Shown: in pieces, positions 61,565 to 64,000 of the stretch
Layout of the letters: each line of letters opens with the position of its first letter
Numbering within the stretch: the stretch's first letter is position 1
Assembly: GCF_002079055.1 (NCBI RefSeq)
Contig: NC_047499.1
Coordinates: 434,001 to 498,000 of the forward strand
Length of the DNA stretch: 64,000 nt
Direction: 5' to 3'
Origin: Saccharomyces paradoxus
Taxonomy: Eukaryota > Ascomycota > Saccharomycetes > Saccharomycetales > Saccharomycetaceae
Position numbers and translations under genes: made by a program
The notes under the pieces: model-generated
Seen by the model: only the letters and a program-made list of their open reading frames with translations
Told to the model about the DNA's origin: nothing
Database searches by the model: none

Positions 61565-61807
61565 ATGGCCAGTAGTACTTCCGCTTCCGCTTCCTCCTCC
61601 GTTCAAACTAACAGTGCCTTAGTTTCCAATAACGTCGTTGCTGCCTCTTCCGTTTCTGCTACCGCTAGTTCCAGCGCCTCCAAAAATACCACCACTAGTT
61701 CAAAGAACGCTGCCCCAGGTATGGTTGCTAACCCTGTCTCCTCAAAGTACGGTATAATCATGGCCGCATTTGCTGCTGTCTCTTTCGTCTTAGGTACTGG
61801 TATTTAA
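61565..61807 (+). CDS. NCW1: Small cell-wall-type protein Ncw1
   Basis: The 80-residue protein matches YMR122W-A (Ncw1, about 84 residues in S. cerevisiae). Residues 1-48 are almost entirely Ser/Thr/Ala/Asn/Val, as in O-mannosylated wall proteins. It ends in a hydrophobic tail (YGIIMAAFAAVSFVLGTGI) resembling a GPI-attachment signal. No N-terminal signal peptide is visible, which is odd for a secreted protein, and no upstream in-frame extension supplies one. It lies in the expected place next to RPL15B. The shorter length is due to fewer residues in the Ser/Ala region. A TATA box lies 123 bp upstream. Confidence 0.92.
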   Translation: MASSTSASASSSVQTNSALVSNNVVAASSVSATASSSASKNTTTSSKNAAPGMVANPVSSKYGIIMAAFAAVSFVLGTGI

Positions 61808-63463
61808 GAAGTTTCTGGGATTCTTTTTTTTCCTTCTGCTTATCGTACTATCAAAGGGAACGATCGATGGATGGGAAAGTTACATAAAAATGATATGATA
61901 AATGGACTCGCAATTGGCGCCTAATTAAACCAAAGAAAAGGCAGGCGAAAATTGCGGGAGTTTTATATATTTAGGCCAATTGAGCCATTGCATGTTTCCT
62001 ATAATATACTTTAATGAAAAAAATTTATTTATTAATACAGCAACTCATTAGATTAGTCTAGGGTGGCAGTAAGCCTTTTTTTGTTCGCAATATGGGCACG
62101 TGACGAAAGTGGGGAGTAAACATCTGAACTCAGTGGGTTCATGTTCAGAAAACTACAGGCCGGGTAAAACCAAAAATAAGGATGAATGTGTGCCAACGAT
62201 ATCCACTCCGTTGGGAGGAGGGTACAAACGGGAGATGCCGCAATATGACACTTTTTGGATATGAACTTAGGGGTCCGCATAGAACCCTTTCCAGTGATAG
62301 CCTTCATATCTTAGCTTTGAAATGTAGGTGCTTTTTTTTTTTAAGACGAAGTCACGATAAGGTTAAACAATTGAAGTGTTTGGGCAAAACTGTTATCGTC
62401 ATTGAAAAGGCAATGGGTTAAAAAAAAATCTTAGCTGTTGTCAGCGGCTTAATACACAGGATTTCTTTATATACTAATTGTGGAAAAAAGGTATTTATAT
62501 CGAAAAGTACTTAAGAAATTAACTGGCTTTTAAGTAAGGGGCTTCCCAATGTAATGACGTCCAATGTATTATTTTAAAACTACTTTAAATGGAAGAAAAT
62601 TTGGAATGACACCTCAATTGTGGTCAATTACGATCAATGAGGTCCAACTCCGATGATATTCTAAAGAGATAATTTTCTGAGAAAAAGGATTTACTTTATG
62701 GTGGTGGTTCTGGGCGTGGGAGTGAGAACTCGCAAACTAAACATTCTCTATGTGATGTATTCATATTTTTCCTATCAATGGGAATATCAATACATCTTTT
62801 TTTAGATAAGGTGTGCTCCCAGTTTTCCTTACCAAAAAAGTGTGCAATTGGTGGGCTAATATCGCATTTGTTTGCCCTCATGTCTCTGCGCCTTAATCAT
62901 TTAAGTTAGATATTAATGATCTATCATATCTATTTTTTCTGCCAACTCCCTTCTCGGAACGAGATGCGTGTGCAGTCTCAAATACTCTAATTCCTATTCC
63001 GTGCCTTAGGCGGACCTGAATGAACTTTTGGCTGCATGCCCAAGGGCTGGATAGAGATGATGTCGCCATAACCCAGCACGGCTATCTCGTTCCATCGAAC
63101 TTCTGCACGAAGTAAAATCCTCAAAATGTTTACCTCATCTCTCTTTCTCTGTGGATCTGCATCGTGCTAATGCATCAGGGAGGCTATCAAACACTCCTCG
63201 GAGTTTACGTATTTCTTAGACTTTTTTTTTTACTCTATTAACCAACATAGAATGATTATCGCTATATTGATGAACAACTCCTCAGTAAATACAGACCCAT
63301 TCAGGGAGTTTCGGGTACGGAGTACTGAAATACAAGAAAGTGTAAGTAAGCAGTATTTCCTGCTCAAGAACTGAGTTTTTAGCCGCACCTTCCACTCTTT
63401 TTTCGCTGAGTTTCTCAGTAAAGCAAACAAAAAGGAAAATAAACCGTATATTTACTAACTTAA
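61808..63463. other. 1.66-kb region between NCW1 and the NCW1-like gene
   Basis: No intact gene is recognised; frames at 62053-62307, 62182-62421 and 62696-62881 are short and featureless. The segment near 63003-63085 aligns with the DNA upstream of NCW1 at 61052-61120, so the right part is a diverged copy of the NCW1 promoter. Confidence 0.5.
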
Positions 63464-63751
63464 ATGACCAGCCAGACTCTCCCTTCTCCTACTAGCGTCC
63501 TAACCTCTAGCGTTACCACTCCTGCTCCTGGTAATTGTAAGGACAAAGTCAGTACCATCACTTACATTGAAGTCAACACCAAAACTAGTGAAGGTTCCGT
63601 TTTTGTCGAGAGTATTTCTGGTAGCAGTACCGTTACTTATACTAAGGAGAACGCTGCCATTGGTATGATTGCTAATCCTGTCTCCTCGAAGTACGGTATC
63701 ATCGTGGCTGCATTTGCCGCCGTTTCCTTTGTCCTAGGTATCGGTATCTAA
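63464..63751 (+). CDS. NCW1-like tandem paralogue, putative cell-wall protein
   Basis: The ATG at 63464 opens 95 codons. The last 31 residues are nearly the same as the end of NCW1 (26 of 31 by eye; shared NPVSSKYGII and AAFAAVSFVLG), and the DNA is similarly close with mostly third-position changes, a sign of selection on the protein. The first 64 residues differ: Ser/Thr/Pro-rich, then NCKDKVSTITYIEVNTKTSEG with a single cysteine, and no signal peptide at the start. The gene is in tandem with NCW1, 1.66 kb downstream, with no clear TATA box. I do not remember an annotated S. cerevisiae gene here. A GPI-type or tail-anchored wall/membrane protein is inferred. Confidence 0.75.
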   Translation: MTSQTLPSPTSVLTSSVTTPAPGNCKDKVSTITYIEVNTKTSEGSVFVESISGSSTVTYTKENAAIGMIANPVSSKYGIIVAAFAAVSFVLGIGI

Positions 63752-64000
63752 GAAATTCCAACTGAATATATATGGATGCCACTTAAGTCTTTTTTATTAA
63801 TCTATTTACCTATATATTTTAATCTGAATTTTTATCGGGTAGCTGGCATGTGGGAACTTTGACTGAGAATCCCAATGGCTCATTCGTATTTTAAGAATAT
63901 GGTAATGCAGTCATTTTCAACTCTTTGATGGTGTTTACCCGGAATATCTCGCTTGACAATGAATTTGAAATAAAGAAAAATATAGAGATGGTCTTCTTTT

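Overview
The window is nuclear DNA of a budding yeast of the genus Saccharomyces. The genes, their order and their strands match the left-to-central part of Saccharomyces cerevisiae chromosome XIII from YMR090W to just short of PKR1/YMR123W. Packing is dense, nearly all genes lack introns, ADE/ILV/GCN-type promoter sites are present, and solo delta (Ty1/Ty2) and sigma (Ty3) LTRs sit beside tRNA genes. ILV2, CTF13, ASI1 and SHH3 differ at scattered residues from the S. cerevisiae reference proteins as I remember them, so a close sister such as S. paradoxus, or a diverged strain, is more likely than the reference strain. That species call is inference.

Layout. 1-13.1 kb: the tail of YMR090W, NPL6 (RSC remodeller), AIP1 (actin), UTP15 (rRNA processing), CTF13 (kinetochore), the divergent vitamin B6 pair SNO1/SNZ1, MTG1 (mitoribosome GTPase) and ATP25 (mitochondrial ATP synthase biogenesis). 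13.4-13.9 kb: a solo delta LTR and tRNA-Asp. 14.2-30.4 kb: YMR099C (hexose-6-phosphate epimerase), MUB1, SRT1, LAF1/YMR102C, YPK2, PGM2 and YKU80. 30.8-33.9 kb: an accessory island with tRNA-Lys, a complete sigma LTR with intact target duplication, a head-to-head pair of delta LTRs, and relic coding sequence. 34.0-53.8 kb: SPG4, ILV2, MYO5, HFD1, EUC1/YMR111C, MED11, FOL3, YMR114C (SRAP), MGR3, ASC1 (with snR24 in its intron), SPC24 and SHH3. 54.3-55.3 kb: a second LTR graveyard and the intron-containing tRNA-Leu(CAA). 55.6-64 kb: ASI1, ADE17, RPL15B, the small cell-wall-type gene NCW1 and a second NCW1-like gene downstream.

Functional links are mostly those of separate housekeeping genes, not operons. 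Several regulatory signatures fit the known biology: Gcn4/Bas1 TGACTC sites between SNO1 and SNZ1 and upstream of ADE17, a perfect Leu3 palindrome upstream of ILV2, an STRE cluster upstream of PGM2, RRPE/PAC-like elements at UTP15, and a Rap1/RPG site upstream of ASC1.

The most notable observation is the tandem NCW1-like gene at 63464-63751. Its last 31 codons are nearly identical to those of NCW1, its front part is different, and its upstream DNA aligns with the NCW1 promoter. I do not recall it as an annotated S. cerevisiae gene. Other items worth a second look are the relic island upstream of SPG4, a short upstream ORF overlapping the CTF13 start, an in-frame hydrophobic extension without ATG before ASI1, a GC-rich palindromic island next to YPK2, and a shared 23-bp flank in front of two delta LTRs 18 kb apart.
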